From NCBI GenBank assembly GCA_019843655.1, contig JACDQD010000107.1, positions 955,973 through 1,019,972 on the forward strand: a DNA stretch of 64,000 nt, in the 5' to 3' direction. The stretch comes from Lethocerus indicus. Its lineage: Eukaryota; Arthropoda; Insecta; Hemiptera; Belostomatidae. Numbering within the stretch: position 1 is the stretch's first letter; each line of letters starts with the position of its first letter. Under the pieces are notes generated by a model. The model was not told where the DNA came from. It searched no databases and saw only the letters and a program-made list of their open reading frames with translations. The translations under genes and the position numbers were made by a program. Shown piece by piece: positions 12,401 to 24,512 of this stretch.

Positions 12401-15400
12401 CGAATTTAATGAGACATTTATTCAGGCGGAGAGGCCGTTATCAGTACTCTCAAGAGACACCAATAACTAGTTACAATATAAAACGTAATAAAGTGCTATT
12501 ACCATCAGAAGATACTCTATCCCATCGTATAACTATTAGACAGGTAAAGAGGTTCTGAAAAAATCGAATTTAAAATCGATCTATGGTTATCCTGGTCCTG
12601 AAAACTCCCTCTTATTAGAAGTAGGAATCACAAAGGAGCTTAGATGATCCCAAACTCATGGTAGATCTGATTAAACGCTTGAGAAAATTTCGCAAAACTT
12701 TCTGGAACAATCTGGTAAAAATGGTGTCACGAATTGGCGAAATACTTTGAGCAAATTTGTCCTCACCCTTTTACCGGTTCAATGTTTATGACTAAGAATG
12801 CATGCGATCACTAAACTTGAAATAGAAAGAACAGAGAAACGGTACTGTCTGTCTACATCATTAAAAAACAAAATTGGTTAGGAACTTTTTTATTTTGTAT
12901 TTTCTACAGTTCATTCAGTTAGGTCTGCCTCCCAAATAGGCCTGATTTGTATATAATATTCGGAGAAATTCATATTACCACCTTTTGCATCCCCTTTTCC
13001 CACAATTGTACTCGGAAAATATACATAATTGACAGCTGATAAAAACTTAGGAAGAAAATTAATAAGAGGAGACAATATTTCTGTTTTAATGGGTAGAAAA
13101 TATGTTTATTTAAAAAATTAATATTTTTCTTTTTTACGTTTTTTCTGTGAGTTGAATCATAATTTTTAGCTAAACGATTGTTAATGTCGCGTAATAAATA
13201 CAGATTTCATTATATTTTTAATCCTAGTATTTAGAGCTGAGAATCTCACAGTGATTTGTCGTTTAGTAATACAATTGCGCGCGTTGCAACAAAACGTATT
13301 ATATGAGCGCGATGGCAGAGCGTTTTGTGAGATTCCGTAGTTTCCATTCAACCACCGACGCCCTATAGTGGCGGCGTCGAAACGGAAGTGACAAATTACA
13401 GCTGATTCTGGCCGTATACCAGAGTCCTACTGTTGTACCGCTAACGTTATTTGTCAGTCGTTAAATTGCAACAGAAGCGATTGAGCCGGGAATAAAGCCC
13501 GAAAAGGGTTCATTAGCGGTCGGCTGCGGCAAAACTTACAACTTATTTATTTGCATAATAGGCAGCCGAATAGGGTAGTTTAGTCCCCTACATATCTACG
13601 TCGTCCCGTTCCTGAATCGTTTATCACCGGGCTAATAAACCTCGAGGGATAATATAAAAGGGATTTGATGTTAGATATAAAAAGTGGGATCCCGTAATTT
13701 ATATCGCTAAACGCCCGTCGGGACGTCAGAATATGCGGGTAGACGAATGATATTGTAAAATAATAAAATAAAAAATAATAAGTTACATATTCTAAATTGA
13801 AAATCAAAAATATATTTCCAATTTTGAATTGCAAACGAATATTTTCTGGAATAATTTATATATATGCTTCAGTTGTGATTCTCATATTTCGAAAATTTAA
13901 GTTTAAAAAATTTAATACTTTGGTTTTGTCTTTTTAATACATGGTTTGTGCTTTGCAGGACCTGCGTAAACCAAAATGGGCTTAACAAAGATTCCGTATA
14001 TTGCCACTTTCGAGATCTTGTACTAAGCATTTCGGACATAAGACGAGACAGTCATGCGGGTATGTTTCAATACTTAACACCACCAAGACTGGAATTTGAA
14101 CTAATGAACTTTTCCCAGTTAAATTTCTGATTTAACGCGCTATCCTCTTTAGTAAAGTATCAGGATGAAAATGTTTGCTCAGCCGTTTATGTCATTTACA
14201 GGATTAGAACAGCGTACTTGGAGCACCATCGGACAATATTTGCATGGGGCTTTAGCCAGCATCGGTAAACAGTATAACTTTACTCCAGTTTTCCCAATAT
14301 CTTCCTCCGCCCAATAGGTAATAATGCTTTCCGTTCATTAGACCCTGCTGAGGGCGCTTTATTACCCTATACAAATCATTACTGTACGATTACGCACCTT
14401 TTAAATGATCCTGACAGATGTTTATAAATATAATTCCTTTTAGAAACATTCGATAACAATCCTGAAATAAAATATATCCATTATCTTTGTATTGCATATA
14501 TGAAGGTTCTAATCAATTGCCTCGAAATTGGTCCACGCATTTGATGTTCATCTTGACTCGCATCTTGAGCAGAATCTGTTTTCATACACCAAAGATACTC
14601 CTCGTAATGTACTCGTTATTTATTTATTTGTTTGTTATATTACAACATTGCAGTTATATTATGAATTTATAAACTTAAAGTCTTATATCCTATTTATTTC
14701 ATTTGAAAATTGTTTGTCCGTACGGTATTATTTAAATGTAAGTCACGCCAAATCAATTGTTTTAAAGGACAAATATCCTCAGGTAAGTGTGTCCGATTCA
14801 AAATAAATCTGGCCGTTTGAATGACAGCAAGCAAAGATATTGTGCCCGCTGAAAATGTGGAAAACATTCTATATGCAAATCGCCCGTGAATGATTCATGT
14901 AAAGTCCTCCGGAGGAAAAAAAGGAAAAAGTTTCCTAACCTGTCTGGAAAATTGCATCCGGTTGTTGGCATTTCTGGAAATACTTGTTTGCTCCAAATAA
15001 ATAAATTTTCTCCGTCGCCCGTGCGGATTTCCAATAAGGAGGAGGGAGAGTTTTTGTCGCGAGAGAAGGATTTATGCAGTGCGCCTCGAAATGGATTCGG
15101 GGCACCTCATGGGGGAATTGTAAGTGTTTAGCTGGGGAGAGATACAGAGAAACTTATTGCGGCCATTCTCCGACGTTTATGGAATTAAAAAAGAAAAAAA
15201 ACAGGAACACCCACAATGGGAGTAGAGAACAAACTCTGATACCACCAAACGGCTGTGCATTATTAAACACTAATTGAATTTATAGTGAAGTTTGGAACAC
15301 AACATAATTATCTCATGTATTTTAGAAACCCTCTAGAAATGGTAATTATAACTTTCTCCTTACGAAAACTTATTTTTCGTTCACATCTAATATTTCGTGC

Positions 15401-15770
15401 GTAATATGGAGTCAGTTAAGGATAAATCAATTACATCTTTATCTTTAACTGTGAGTCCTGAAAATGTCACTGTTCCCAATTTCCTCAATTTTATTCATTT
15501 GTTAATTTGTTGTAACACTCTGTCATAAAGACTAACTTGAATATATTAAACCAGTAGCGACATAATGAAGGATATTTCGGCTACATATCGACATCTGCTA
15601 GATCACATTCATTCGCAAATTATTCCATTCCTCGGTTTCGTTATTGGTGCATTTGTCGTGGGACTGAAATAGTGGTGCCGAAATTGCGTAACCTAAATTT
15701 CATGGATTCGGCTATTCATTCCTCGTATACGCTACGGTACCGTCGGGTACACGCTAGGTGCGGGTTTTTC
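9421..15770. other. Noncoding region
   Basis: No gene recognised. AT-rich DNA with GC-richer patches near 9900-10400 (including a C-run at about 10089), 11280-11500, 12160-12450 and 13320-13640. The octamer ATTAGCGG occurs at 12197 and 13512. Short open frames show no domain or motif. Confidence 0.6.
14765..14790 (+). promoter_or_regulatory. Joined acceptor/donor splice motif
   Basis: A CAG trinucleotide (14780-14782) is directly followed by GTAAGT (14783-14788). This juxtaposed 3' and 5' splice-site arrangement is the form used by recursive (ratchet) splice sites in long insect introns. The upstream pyrimidine tract is weak, so this is a candidate only. It would require the region to be intronic on the plus strand. 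Confidence 0.2.
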
Positions 15771-16250
15771 TTTATCAGTCGGAGAACTGGCAATTTTCGG
15801 AATTAGGGGTATGCCGCGGGAACCTATTGGGGCCAACCAATTCGTTCTGTTTCAAATAACGGTTTCGGAGGGGTGTAGTAGGCCGCCATCCGCCCCATTA
15901 TTCTCGGCTGGGGCTTCGGGTGGTCCCATGCTAATCGTGTACGCTGTCCTCGTATAACCGGGACGGTATACGGCGTTTGGTGTCCCCCCAACTCGCGTTT
16001 CGGTTAAATGCGGTGACCCGAGGTCCGGCCCAGGAGAGCCGGCCCGCAAACGTTTCCCTACAATTGAGAAATCCCATTAGGGTCCCTCGGTTCCGCCAGA
16101 ATGGCCCAGATATTTGTCTCACGATACCGCTGTTTATCGGTCGCTCTGTTCCATACCTTTCAAGACCAGGAAGCCGCATTCTATTCCTGTTGGACGTCGC
16201 GATCCAATTCTTGTACAGTTTATACACCAATATAGGTGTGTAACAGGTGT
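15771..16250. promoter_or_regulatory. GC-rich island, candidate regulatory DNA
   Basis: A GC- and CpG-rich stretch with overlapping open frames of 65-99 codons on both strands and none recognisable. The simultaneous openness of several frames argues for composition rather than coding. Confidence 0.3.
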
Positions 16251-17754
16251 TTCTAGCAGTAATAATTAACTCGTAACCTCATTATATCGATGCCACAGTA
16301 GTATTCCGCCATTCATTTATTGCAAATGTTTATAAAAATTCATAAATTTAAAGTTATAAGAACCTGAAGAGAAATTATAATTTCGCTTCTAGTACTGTAG
16401 AGAATTCTACAGGAAATATGTACTGCACCCTAAGCCTTCTAGGTAGTCAGACTGAGGGGGCCTTTTCCATTTCAAAACTCTTCCCGAATAATTATCCCTT
16501 TTAGAGAAAGCAAAGAATCGAGTAATTGAGTATAATAGCTGACTACAATAAAACTTCCCTAATAGGAGGGAGGGAGGGAGGAACTCCATTTATAGAAGGA
16601 GTTGGGGAAGGGAAGAATCGATTCCGAGAATCCGGTATCTGAAACTGAAAGAAGGGGCCCCCACAGTGGGCTTTATTATGGGCCGCTTATAAGGGATTAA
16701 GATGCCCTGGAAGTTTGGGGGTGCTGCTCGCCGCTATCGGGCTCTTCTCCAGATAAGGCGAGCAAGACAGGACTGGAATGGTGCGTTCGTACATTACAGT
16801 TTATTACAGTTTTCCCTATTCTGGTGCTCGCCCACTAAAGGAATAACCTTCTACCAGAAAAGGAGGAGCAGGTAATAGGGAGGGCAACCGAATTGCATGT
16901 GAAGATATGAGGGAACGCCCGGGCAAAAAACACTCCCTGGGACGGCAACCCAATCCGACCGGCTGATACAACCCGACTGGTGAATAATCATCCAAAAATC
17001 GTACCAATGAGAAACTTACTGAACGCATACTGCCTTTGGAATAACAGTTTATATTTTTATTGGCGATCTTCTTTTTACTCCCCTCCTTTTGTAACTAGCA
17101 TTTCCTAAAAAAGAAGCCAACATTTCAGGAATTTATTTCTAGTTATATTAAAAGTTGAATTCCTTCCTTTTTGGGATTGTAGTTACAATGGGCAATTTAT
17201 ATTTTTAAGGCTCACAGTTGTATAATAAGAAGATTCGGAATTAAATTACTGAAATTTTGCCCAGACATAGATATTCTACTTAATTTGTCCATTATGCATA
17301 ATTTTCAGAATGCAGAAATGCGCGTAAGCATATCAGAATTATATTTAAGAAAATATCTAGACTCCTGTGTTGGAGGGTCGCAATGGACGTGCTCACGTTT
17401 TGCTGGCGGATTTACCGCACGTTGCCGATATGCCACTCCCCGGGGGATTTGACGGCTTGCGGCAAAAACACTACCGCCGCCCGGAGGGAATATATCAGGC
17501 CTGCGGGTCGATAATGAAAAATTGACAAACTCCGCGTCCCGTATCGGAAATATGACTTATACAGATAAATCCCTCCCTATTAGGCCCCTAGGAAATGTCG
17601 GCTGTAGAAGGTTGCGAGTGTTTGTGCAAAATTTAGTACCCAGTATTTCAGCCAATGCATTTAGCATGAGATTACCGTCGGCAATTTTATATACTTTTAT
17701 AATTATTTATTAGACAATAAAAACAAGGCTGGACTAAGAAGTTTTCCTTAGGAG

Positions 17755-17755
<1 letters not shown>
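16251..17755. other. Noncoding region
   Basis: No gene seen. A short (GGGA)n tract lies near 16564-16580, and a GC-richer patch at about 17370-17530. Confidence 0.6.

Positions 17756-17802
<47 letters not shown>
17756..17802. repeat. (TA)n microsatellite
   Basis: About 23 uninterrupted TA dinucleotides. Confidence 0.97.
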
Positions 17803-17804
<2 letters not shown>

Positions 17805-19891
17805 TTAAATATAAATTTCTCACCGGAGTGTAATGAAATCATTTCACCTAGAAAATTGTTTTTCGATTATTCAGATCTAGAAGCGGTCGTAATGTTGAAA
17901 ATATTGTACCTTGCTGGTATGTCCTTGTGAAAATATAATGGTTGTTATTCAACAAATTGTAAGCGTTGATAAATTAGTACACAGAACATTGAAATATGGC
18001 TTAGTGCTTTTATTTTATTGAAATATACATTTTCCTATTCATTAACCGCATACCAAGGTTCGAATTCTGGTGGGCCAAATATTAATTCATTTCCAAATTT
18101 CACCTAATTTTGATCTGTTCTTATTAAAATATTGTATTCTTAGTTGATTATTATTTATTAATATAGTTTAATATATTAAAACTATAGTGGTGTTCGGCTC
18201 TCCGTGAAGAAATTGAAATGTTGCACCTTTCCGGAAAGAAAGACTTCTTTACATCAAAAGATGCGCAATTGAGTCGGACCAGGAAACTCTAGATGACAGG
18301 ACTGACAGGTACCCAAATCAAGCTGTTTTCCATGTCTTTTTCCATCCTATAATAATGGGGCTCATGTAAGCTCCCAGGGGAAAGGGACTGCCAACTCCCA
18401 GGGAAGCAGGAGATGACTTCTCCTGGCGGAGGCGACTGAGAGTTCCCTGGGCAGATCCCCGAAATAAAAGCAAAAAAGCCAGGTAGTGGAGGAGGTACTT
18501 ATATTAGGAAAAACTTGCTGACTAATTGATTGGAGAATAATGAATAATTTTTCAGCGAATTTCTTACTCGACTCGGTATTTTTAATTGAAAAGAAGACAG
18601 TCGACACTGTCGTCATGCGTTTAAAAGTTTAAATTGTAAGACTTCCACTTTTCACTAACGGTTATTGGATATATTTATTACGATTCGAAAGTTGGAATTA
18701 GCTCCAGGGATTGTTTGAACTGTTTGAAATTAACGAGGAGACGCAAAAACTGAAATCGTGAATTGGGATGGCCTTAAACGAGGTGAGAATATTTTGGACT
18801 TTTTATTATGACGAAGGTCCGGAGGCTTTTTCCCGTTTTTCCTCTTTTTTCTGTATTTTCAGTCAGTCCCTTGCATTTCGAGGAAGGGGGACATGAAGCC
18901 TGGGGCGGGCGTGAACCGGCTGAAACTTTCAGAGGCCCCCTCACCCCACGGTCATGTGCCCCAATTAAAGTATGTGCAAATAATGAGCACAATACTCTCG
19001 CCCTACTGAAATTTTAACGCTTGTCCCAACTCACAACTGTGGGGAACAGTCTCCTCTAGTATTATTCCGTTTTATTCTTACTCCGAACAATGCAGACCCT
19101 CGGGCATTTAATAATTAAACCATTCGGACGCAACTGGATTTATTTCCTATATAACAAATACTTGTTTCAGGCATACACAATATTTATAATTTATTACACA
19201 AATTAAATCTTACGTTAGCATATTTTAATGTTATTCTGCTTCAGCAGCCTATTATCGTCCGTTGTTAATACCCTATATTCAATAAAAATAAGTTTATTAC
19301 ATACTTTAGTCTTATTCATTCTGTATTGTATTTCAATTTACCCTCGCATATATTCTGTTTTCGCACATTCCTAAGGCGGAGGCAAAAAAGACTGGTATTT
19401 CGAATACTCAAGTAAATGGAAATTCCATTTTATAGGGTTCCGATAATATTTCTTGTGCATTAGACATTTATATTTCCGCTACATTTAAGCTTCCGACTTT
19501 TGATCCTTGATATCACTTCTCGAAACGCCAAGAACAATTTTAGCTTTATGGTTTTGGCTGAACTGAAAAAGTTACCTTTGATCTAAGTTTAAGTATTTAC
19601 GATTATATAAACGATTATGTTCTCTTTAATTGATTTAAGTATTGGAAATTATTCGTAGAAGATTATTTATTGAAAAACAGCTGTCCCGATTTGTGTTAAA
19701 ATTCAAAAAAAGATGATTAAGTAGATGACTGAGGGAGAAAACAAGAAAAAATTGGGCACCGAGTCGAAAATATTAGGAATTAAAGATCCGTGAAAAAATA
19801 GCCCCTTTCTTGTAACGAGTTCTCATCTGTCACACTGAAATCCTCGCCTGAGTTTCAGATAAAGATAATTCTCTAAGTTAAGAGCATAAGA
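17803..19891. other. Noncoding region with a strong acceptor-like signal
   Basis: No recognised gene. The best splice-acceptor-like sequence I noticed lies here: a long T/C-rich tract from about 18827 ending in TTTTCAG at 18862. It is followed by a GC-rich 107-bp stretch with more than one frame open, up to a possible donor (GTATGT at 18970). The encoded peptide is not recognisable. Confidence 0.5.
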
Positions 19892-20100
19892 GCGAGTAAA
19901 GTAGCAAAAACGCAGCGCCATACTGCAGATAATACAAAACAAGTGTCTAAAACACGTCTTAGGCATTCCAATCTGGAGGCCCATTTGTGAACTACACACA
20001 AGGATTGAAATACTCTATCTTTCAGACATAATTCTAAGAATAATAAAACAGTTACCGAGGTAAATTTAAAAAACATCCCAATCCTTGACCTCCAAAAGCA
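19892..20100 (+). pseudogene. Jockey-type retrotransposon RT remnant
   Basis: Conceptual translation of 19923-19976 gives LQIIQNKCLKHVLGIPIW, which fits the conserved segment just after the reverse-transcriptase thumb in Jockey-clade non-LTR retrotransposons (pattern LQxxQNKxLRxxxGxPxW, then a xxLH motif, also present here). It is a decayed relic. The preceding residues (ASKVAKTQRH, from 19892) are in another frame. After ILSFR the expected DIILRIIKQ is in a second frame and KFKKHPNP in a third, so at least three indels separate the pieces. Only the carboxyl-terminal tail remains; no catalytic FADD-type motif, endonuclease or ORF1 is visible nearby. The minus-strand 162-codon frame over the same bases (19873-20361) is its shadow. 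Clade assignment is from memory of the family pattern. Confidence 0.7.
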
Positions 20101-21797
20101 AAGGAAGAAAAAACCTAAAGAAAACGGCGAGAGATACCAGAAGAAAGAGGATGCCTTAGAGAAACGCATTTTCAAAATATGATAGTGCTGTGTTAAGTAC
20201 AAGACAAAGGGGGAAGGAAAAGGGCCTTCTATGCCTTGGAGGCTTGGAGTGTACGAAATACAATACTGTGGCACTTGTAAAAGTGCAGACTCCAGTACCG
20301 TGCGTACGTGCGGTGTATCCCAGAGGTGTGTGCAAAAGCAGAGGACAATATAAGGCACCAATTTTAAGAAGTATATTTGATGAATTTTTATATTTTAGAT
20401 TTTCAGACTATTTTAGAATATTAGATTATTTAGATAGAAAGGGGAATCAAATATATGCATATGAATAGAGGAAGGCCTGTGAGATGAAACACGTACATCA
20501 ATTAAGTCAATATCAATATAAGTATCAATATTTTATGTTTCCTACTCGGTCTACACTACTCGTTAAAATATGCAATGCTAGAGGCTTAATTCAAATTATG
20601 ATTCGGTCAAATTATGATGTCGCAAGATTTACGCAATCACTGTTCCCATTAGAAATTTTTTAATAAAGTCTAAAATTGAATCTAGCTTAAGTCGTAAAGT
20701 GCTGGATTTGCGTAATTAGAACCACTGCCGCTGCCTTCAAGTTACGTTTCATGTGAAGTGAGGGGTCGACAAAGAAACTTTGGGATTGATGATAAACGAG
20801 ATATTTGCGAGGCTGGGGATATAGGTATGAGTCCTTCCTTCGTACGGTAGGAAAATTAAATTGCTAAGAGAGCGGCGTTCCCGTGACGCAATTAACGGCT
20901 CTGAACCTACGCAAGGAGGAATCGATTAGTTTGATTAGAGGACCTGTTTCGAAATAGGTCAGGAAAGGAGAGAATCTTTCAGACTAACAATGATAAAAGA
21001 TACTCGTCGTGCATTATTAAAAAACTTTGGAATTAGGGAAAAAATTCGTGATTAATGCCAAGGACTGATTGCCTCCAATTTGGTTGGCATTATTTCTTTA
21101 ATTGCCTCCGCCTTTGTCTCTCTGTCCCATTTGAAACTCTCGCGTTGACAATTTTTGTTTTAATTCTGACAAAAGCAAAAACAGATAGCAGACAAGGAAC
21201 ACATTCACTTAGTAAAACAAGTATCATAAAAATATCTTGCAGTAATTTAGACAATATATACAAATCAGGGATAAAGGACAATTTCAAAGCACATGAATTG
21301 TATTAAATATAATTGTTGAAAATCAAAGTATGCACACCAAAAAATACCACTAGGCCAATATAAATAAATTCACTCCAATTAATGCACCCAGACAGAAAGG
21401 GTAAAGAAATATGAGTGGTTGCCTATTCAATTTGATCCAAGTCTTATCACACGCGTTACATTTCAGTTCGAATGTTATAAAAGAACGCGTTTAACATGTA
21501 AAGGATAAAATATAAAACAATTCACAAGCCTGTTTTTTCTGTTTGAATTAATTTTTCTGGTTTTTTCTACTACAAAAACCCATCATAAGAATAATAACTT
21601 TTTTTCAAATAATCACTGTCAGACTTTATGTGTCATTTAATTGACATTAGTTCTCTTTATTTCGTTAATACAATAAAACCAATGGAAATATTACCAGTTT
21701 ATCCGTGAGGTACTGTAAAACAGAATTAATTGCAAGTTTAAATCAGTGTTCAATGCGGTGTCGCATTTATATTTTATGTGCATTAATTTAGCCAGTA
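20101..21797. other. Noncoding region, possible 3' flank of the Jockey relic
   Basis: No gene seen. The first 250 bases are purine-rich, then GC-richer, and may be the decayed 3' untranslated end of the retrotransposon relic. The rest is AT-rich. Confidence 0.5.
20941..20960. repeat. 20-bp near-perfect palindrome
   Basis: GACCTGTTTC followed by GAAATAGGTC; one base pair out of ten is mismatched. The ends are everted AGGTC half-sites, the form bound by some nuclear-receptor dimers. Function unknown. Confidence 0.5.
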
Positions 21798-22218
21798 ATG
21801 TCAACGGGTAAATCTATACAAAGACTGTTTAAAATTGCATTTCTGCAGTCGTCCAGAGGGTGTAAACACGAAGAGTTGGGTAGGAGCTCCGGCAGACGGG
21901 AAGGTCCCGAGGCTAGAGGAGGCCCCGAGGCTCATATCGGTTGCCGTTTGGCCCAGGGGGGAAGGCTTCCGGTCCTATTATCGATTCCGTGTCCTGTCCA
22001 AAGGCGACTACGAATTCCTGGACTCCGCGGCCGTATCATCTACGTCGTTTATTCGGTTTGTATCCCACTACTGGGGCTTTTGGACCGTCCTGAATAAGCT
22101 ATGGCTCCGAGGGATCTCGCTTCCCCAAATCTCCAGTTTGAATATGAACACGGGCCCCGGTGAATTTCAGACGGGCCCCTTTGAACCCGACGCCTCTATT
22201 TCAAATCGGGTAAATTGA
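21798..22218. promoter_or_regulatory. GC-rich island, candidate regulatory DNA or unknown exon
   Basis: A GC-rich block with two overlapping plus-strand frames open (99 and 127 codons). The longer, from an ATG at 21835 to 22218, has no domain, signal peptide or motif that I recognise, and no clear splice sites frame it. I favour regulatory DNA but cannot exclude a lineage-specific exon. Confidence 0.3.
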
Positions 22219-23555
22219 ATCCGGCATAGTACGTAAGGGTATATTTATAGAAAGCTTTATTTAATTGCACTCAAAAGGAATAATATTTGTTTTGAAATTA
22301 AATATCGCTTAGTTGTCCTTCTCTGCATTTTGTATATTTGTAATGTATCACGTTAGAATATTTCGTTATTGTATACCTGTGTTTTCATTTTGTGGCACTA
22401 AGAGTAGTTCTCATTATAATAGTTTTATTGAAAATTGATTCTTGATTTTGATAAAAAAAACTAGCGAATACATACAAATTTTATGAACCACGCAATACTG
22501 CCCTAAACGCTTTATTTTAAGTTTCAAGCATTCAAGATTATTGATTTACAGTCTCCTGTTAGATGTATCATATAAATGCCATCTAAGGCAATTGAAAGGT
22601 AATTGGAAATAATTAATGAGTCTAATTAGTCAGAATGAGTAAGGGTTCACTAAATAAAATTTCTGCTGTTGTATCATCAATTTTTAAAACAGCTAATTAA
22701 TAATATTACCTTTTTAAAATATGTTCATAAATTATGGAATGTTTTTTGTATTTTCATTGGAACTTCATTTGGCACAATTCATTTTATCGCTTAATTGAAT
22801 CCAATTATTCCAACATGAAGTGGGGAAATGAAGAAATTGGATGACGAATTTTATCCCAATTGCGTTACGGTCCATTATATTCTGTAATATTCTTTGGACA
22901 TATATGCAAATGTATCGATGCAAATTTTGTGTCATTAAAACAATTGTTGACGGTTGAAACGAGCAACTTAATATAATCATTTGTTCTCTGAGTGATAGGC
23001 AATTTTGTTAACGGAAAGATATGAACGAAGTTGTTATAAGTGTGAGGCCTCCTGCTTCAAATTTATGCAATAATTTATGAGTTCTCTAGAGGAGAATAAC
23101 TAGAATATCACGTTTCTTTCGACGATCAAACACAGGCGAATAACTCAGTTGCTTTATTACAATTCTGCATTTTTTCTAAAACTTCAAAATGAAAACGTCA
23201 ATGATTGCGGCTATTCTCTTTTTGAAGTTTATCAAACAGGCGTTTATCAACGTTTTGTATTTGTATCAACAGGCAGAAATAACACACAAGGTTTTTTAAG
23301 ACCATTGTAACCCACCTTTAGCCCCATGTAACCCATTATTATTTTCTTATGTAAATTATTTACTTTTGTAATCACCTAATCAACAATATTGTACATTAAA
23401 AGATTTTTCATTACATTTATTAATCTACACATGCGCACAGATTTATTTATTCAATTATATTGTAATAAAAATTCGAATTTATATGTATTTTGCCTCCTCG
23501 ACTGATATTACTGCGGCTTGTAACGGTTGTGTTCGATGATGTATAACCAGCCAGT
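22219..23555. other. Noncoding AT-rich region
   Basis: Nothing recognisable; very AT-rich with stops throughout. Confidence 0.6.
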
Positions 23556-23960
23556 ATAATTGATTATTTTTCACCCAACAGACAGAGAACGCCTTGACCG
23601 GAAAGTTGAATCCAGTGCTCCAAGCCGTTCTTCCCGGAATATTTCCCCTTTTCGTTCCGACACCTGTGATCTCGTGCGTATTTCATGGTTCCGTGGAAGC
23701 CTTCCGAATCCCGAATTTTCGGAATGGCCCCGCGGGTTCGGGGGGTTCTACAGTTATCGCCGAACGCGTTCCTCTAATAGGCCACGAGGTTCTAATTAGC
23801 GGCGGAAAACCGGTAATTTGGCCGTAATTTGCGCTCTAAATAATAAGAGAGGGAACCTTTGTTGTTTCACCGGGTCCAATCCGCGCTCTTTCACCCGATA
23901 ATACTGGCGTTGGGCGGCACAAGAATCTCTTCCGAATACTGCCTACATAACTAACAGAGC
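23556..23960. promoter_or_regulatory. GC-rich island, candidate regulatory DNA
   Basis: A GC-rich block starting just after an AACCAGCC motif (23545). Two plus-strand frames of 77-79 codons overlap and neither is recognisable. It contains TCTAATTAGCGG near 23791, a homeodomain-type TAATTA core joined to the ATTAGCGG octamer seen elsewhere in the window. Confidence 0.3.
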
Positions 23961-24511
23961 CTACGATTCTGATAATATTAGCGTTTACCGGTGTGAAGTT
24001 ATGCGATGAAAATTTATAAAATAAGATTTATATGTAATTTTTCAACATTTGTCAAAATATCGAACGGAAGGTAACTAGAAGTTTTGAATTGGTGAAAGAA
24101 CCATTTCTAAATCTCAGTTTGGAGCTTCGCAACTCCCTTTGGTACTGGAACTGACCCTAACTAATAGAATAAATGAATTATCTCACCTTTCAAATTCGGA
24201 TCAATAAGAAGGTCAAGTTAAGGAATAAATCGTTCCAAAGATTTTGCAGCTTAATTAGAAGAATCAAAAATTTTAATTTAATTAATTTAAACGAAATTTA
24301 ATAAATAAATAACAACATGTAAAAAGGGATAAATTATTGGGAGTCCTCATTCTTATGACGTTTTTAGAAATTCGCATTCGCTTCCAATAGAATTAGGTGG
24401 TGTAATATATATTTGTCATTTCTATTCGTTAACCAACATTCTTCTTTATTAACTATAGTCACAATATTTATTTTCACATCCCTGTTTTGTGGTCTGCAAG
24501 GGGTTGGAATA
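23961..24511. other. Noncoding AT-rich region
   Basis: Nothing recognisable before the mobile-element fragment at 24512. Confidence 0.6.
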
Positions 24512-24512
24512 C

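Noticed and set aside
18058..18073. B-box-like GGTTCGAATTC
   Set aside because: No acceptor stem or A box upstream, so no tRNA gene.
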